A stretch of DNA of 8,049 bases from positions 1 to 8,049 of the forward strand of contig WTAG01000036.1 of NCBI GenBank assembly GCA_013139755.1, given 5' to 3'. The position numbers and the translations under genes were made by a program. Source of the DNA: Methylomarinum sp. (GTDB lineage Bacteria > Pseudomonadota > Gammaproteobacteria > Methylococcales > Methylomonadaceae). Positions 6,196-8,049 of the stretch are shown here, one piece after another (position 1 is the stretch's first letter; every line of letters starts with the position of its first letter). A model generated the notes under the pieces. That model was not told where the DNA came from and searched no databases. It saw only the letters and a list, made by a program, of their open reading frames with translations.

Positions 6196-6960
6196 TTATT
6201 TTACGGCTGTGTTTAATTGTTGCGCTTCTTTCGAGCCAGGAAACAGAGAAAATAGCTTTGCCCTATATTCTTCTGTTAACTGTTTATTACCCAATGCCCT
6301 TTCAGTTTGTACCGCATACCATAATGTTTGCGCATTATGTTTAGACACAGCCAGGTAACGCTCTAAAAATGCACGCGCAGACATATACTTACCAGCACGA
6401 TAACTTATTTTTTGCATTTCAAATAATGAAGGGGCATAGTTTTTATTTACTCGCAAAGCCTGCCTAAAATTATACTCAGCTTGTGCTTGCTCTCCATATT
6501 TCGCTTCACAGAGACCCATATTTGTATAAGCAAACCACTTTTTATTATTAAGCGGCATAACCAAAGCCTGCTTTAAAAGCTCAAGCCCCTCTTTATAATC
6601 CCCTTGCTCACATAAGAAACGACCATAATTATTTTTTATGCTGGCATCATCAGAATCTAATCTCATTGCATTTTGGTAATGATAAGCAGCCTCTTCACTT
6701 TCATTTAAGCGCTCATGCAACACACCTAAAATATTTTGCACACTTGCATTTCCAGAATCAATATCCTCAGCATTCTCCAGATGACCCTTAGCTATTTTTA
6801 ACATATCCATCTCAAGATATCGCACACCCATTTGTAAATACAAATTGGCCTGTTCTTGCTTGGACATTGAATCACGGTTACTTTGCGTAATTACACAAGC
6901 CGTGACGAAAAGAGCTATCGAACTAATAAAAAGCCACTTAGCAAGTGTTTTATATAGCAT
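6196..6960 (-). CDS. pilW: Type IV pilus biogenesis/stability lipoprotein PilW/PilF
   Basis: PilF/PilW is a TPR lipoprotein that carries the PilQ secretin to the outer membrane and supports its assembly. The 254-residue protein has a signal peptide ending in lipobox VTAC, so Cys22 is the lipidated residue. About six tetratricopeptide repeats follow, roughly at 38-70, 73-105, 107-139, 143-175, 177-209 and 211-243. Examples are [39 protein letters not shown] and [19 protein letters not shown]. This six-TPR lipoprotein between rlmN and hisS is the PilF arrangement known from Pseudomonas. The ATG lies inside the end of rlmN (11-base overlap) with only a weak Shine-Dalgarno, suggesting translational coupling. 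It implies the organism makes, or once made, type IV pili; no other pilus gene is in the window. Confidence 0.93.
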   Translation of the reverse strand: MLYKTLAKWLFISSIALFVTACVITQSNRDSMSKQEQANLYLQMGVRYLEMDMLKIAKGHLENAEDIDSGNASVQNILGVLHERLNESEEAAYHYQNAMRLDSDDASIKNNYGRFLCEQGDYKEGLELLKQALVMPLNNKKWFAYTNMGLCEAKYGEQAQAEYNFRQALRVNKNYAPSLFEMQKISYRAGKYMSARAFLERYLAVSKHNAQTLWYAVQTERALGNKQLTEEYRAKLFSLFPGSKEAQQLNTAVK

Positions 6961-8049
6961 TTGATATTCCCATTTTTTGTAATTTTAAATGTCTTCGACT
7001 TTTATCCTTCACTTTCCCAACCAATTGCCCACAAGCTGCATCAATATCCTCACCACGTGTTTTCCTAATGGTGGTAACGATGCCTGCTTTATGCAATACA
7101 TCTTTGAATCGAGAAATTGTCTCAGCCGATGAACAACGGTAATCTGAGTTTGGGAAAAGGTTAAATGGAATTAGGTTGATTTTTGATGGCACGTCCTTTA
7201 ATAACTTAACCAACATCCGTGCATCTTGAATTGAATCATTAACGCCGTCTAACATAACATACTCAAAAGTGATATGTTTTCTCGGCCCTTGTTTTGCGTA
7301 TACCCTACATGCAGCCATCAACTCTGATAACGGATATTTTTGATTAATGGGCACCAATTCATCACGCAACTCATCATTTGCGGCATGTAATGAGACTGCC
7401 ATACTGACATCACAATCTTCATTCAATCTAAGCATTGCAGGAACAATACCGGATGTGCTAACAGTGACTCGTCGCTTAGACAAACCAAAGGTAAAATCAT
7501 CCATCATCAAGTTCATTGCTGCAACCACATTATCATAATTAAGCAGAGGTTCCCCCATACCCATCATGACAACATTAGTAATTCTCTTTTCTGGCCCCAA
7601 TCGCTTTTGTGCGACATACAATTGACCAATAATTTCAGCAACCGACAGATTTCGATTAAATCCCTGTTTTGCTGTAGAACAAAATGTACAGGCTAAAGCA
7701 CACCAATTTGAGAAGAGACACATAAAGTACCACGATTCTCTTCTGGAATAAAAACACTCTCAATTCGATTACCCAGCCCCATTTCAACCACCCACTTTCG
7801 GGTACCATCACTGGCTATTTGCTCAATTAAAATTTCAGGAGCTGTAATCGTACAATTTTCATTTAGATACGCGCGTAACGATTTACTCAAGTTAGTCATC
7901 TGATCGAAATCAGTGACATCTTCCTGATATATCCATTTTAATATCTGTGTTGCACGAAATGATTTCTCACCCATCTCGACAAAAAAGCCCGCAAGACCTT
8001 TTCTATCGAAATTAAGTAAATTAACCTTATCTGAATTAACGGATTCGGT
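6950..8049 (-). pseudogene. rlmN: 23S rRNA/tRNA adenine-C2 methyltransferase RlmN, frameshifted, 5' end off the window
   Basis: RlmN is a radical-SAM enzyme that methylates C2 of A2503 in 23S rRNA and A37 of some tRNAs. Two adjacent reading frames together give a full-family match. The 5' part (8049 to about 7703) is open to the edge and reads NLLNFDRKGLAGFFVEMGEK, TDFDQMTNLSKSLR and [16 protein letters not shown]. It then hits TAG at 7693-7695. The 3' part resumes one frame back from TGT at 7702-7700 with [40 protein letters not shown] and DAACGQL. The break is one missing base after the GG at 7703-7704. Cluster cysteines CxxxCxxC and the counterparts of E. coli Cys118 (GTLC) and Cys355 (AACGQL) are all present. 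Apart from this deletion the gene looks intact, so it is either a very recent mutation or a sequence error. The ATG at 7974 is internal, not the true start. Confidence 0.95.

Noticed and set aside
6156..6358. Two overlapping plus-strand ORFs of 62 and 63 codons
   Set aside because: Both lie antisense to the pilW end and the hisS start; their hydrophobic look comes from AT-rich antisense sequence.
6945..7142. Plus-strand ORF of 65 codons
   Set aside because: It is antisense to the conserved C-terminal part of rlmN.
7347..7538. Plus-strand ORF of 63 codons
   Set aside because: It is antisense to the conserved radical-SAM core of rlmN.
7695..7712. Programmed -1 ribosomal frameshift in rlmN
   Set aside because: The geometry would fit a -1 shift, but there is no slippery heptamer at the site, I noticed no clear downstream stem-loop, and I know of no programmed frameshift in RlmN. 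A one-base deletion is simpler.
7703..7723. The ATG at 7723 as the start of a separate RlmN-like protein
   Set aside because: Its first residues, MCLFSNW, are an out-of-frame reading of the conserved LCVSSQIG coding sequence. The fragment is the 3' part of a frameshifted rlmN.

Overview
The window is an AT-rich stretch of a gammaproteobacterial chromosome in which every supported gene lies on the minus strand. In the direction of transcription the order is rlmN, pilW/pilF, hisS, yfgM, bamB, der, tpx, tRNA-Leu(UAG), tig. The rlmN-pilF-hisS-yfgM-bamB-der order is the conserved gammaproteobacterial housekeeping cluster. A type IV pilus lipoprotein gene of PilF/PilW type sits where Pseudomonas-like genomes carry it. 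This supports a gammaproteobacterium outside the enteric group; genus or order cannot be settled from this sequence.

Right part (about 4170-8049): rlmN enters from beyond the right edge and is broken by a one-base deletion just before the first cysteine of its radical-SAM cluster motif. Its tail overlaps the pilW start by 11 bases. hisS follows after 33 bases and yfgM after another 61, as expected for one operon. The genes ispG and rodZ, which usually stand between pilF/rlmN and hisS, are not here.

Middle (about 2480-4172): bamB, the outer-membrane assembly lipoprotein, is separated from both neighbours by unusual structured DNA. Six bases after the yfgM stop is a 34-base REP-like hairpin. 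One base after the bamB stop begins a 165-base near-perfect palindrome with 25-base terminal inverted repeats, which looks like a MITE or a large REP/BIME-type element. der, an essential ribosome-assembly GTPase, follows it.

Left part (1-2479): der, then tpx (thiol peroxidase), then a tRNA-Leu gene with its own good promoter, then the first 93 codons of tig (trigger factor), which runs off the left edge. A 15-base inverted repeat lies in the tRNA-tig spacer.

Taken together the genes serve translation (RlmN, HisRS, tRNA-Leu, Der, trigger factor), envelope and protein export (YfgM, BamB, PilW) and peroxide defence (Tpx). I see no defence system, biosynthetic cluster or novel multi-gene system. 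The points worth attention are the rlmN frameshift, the two structured elements around bamB and the missing ispG/rodZ.
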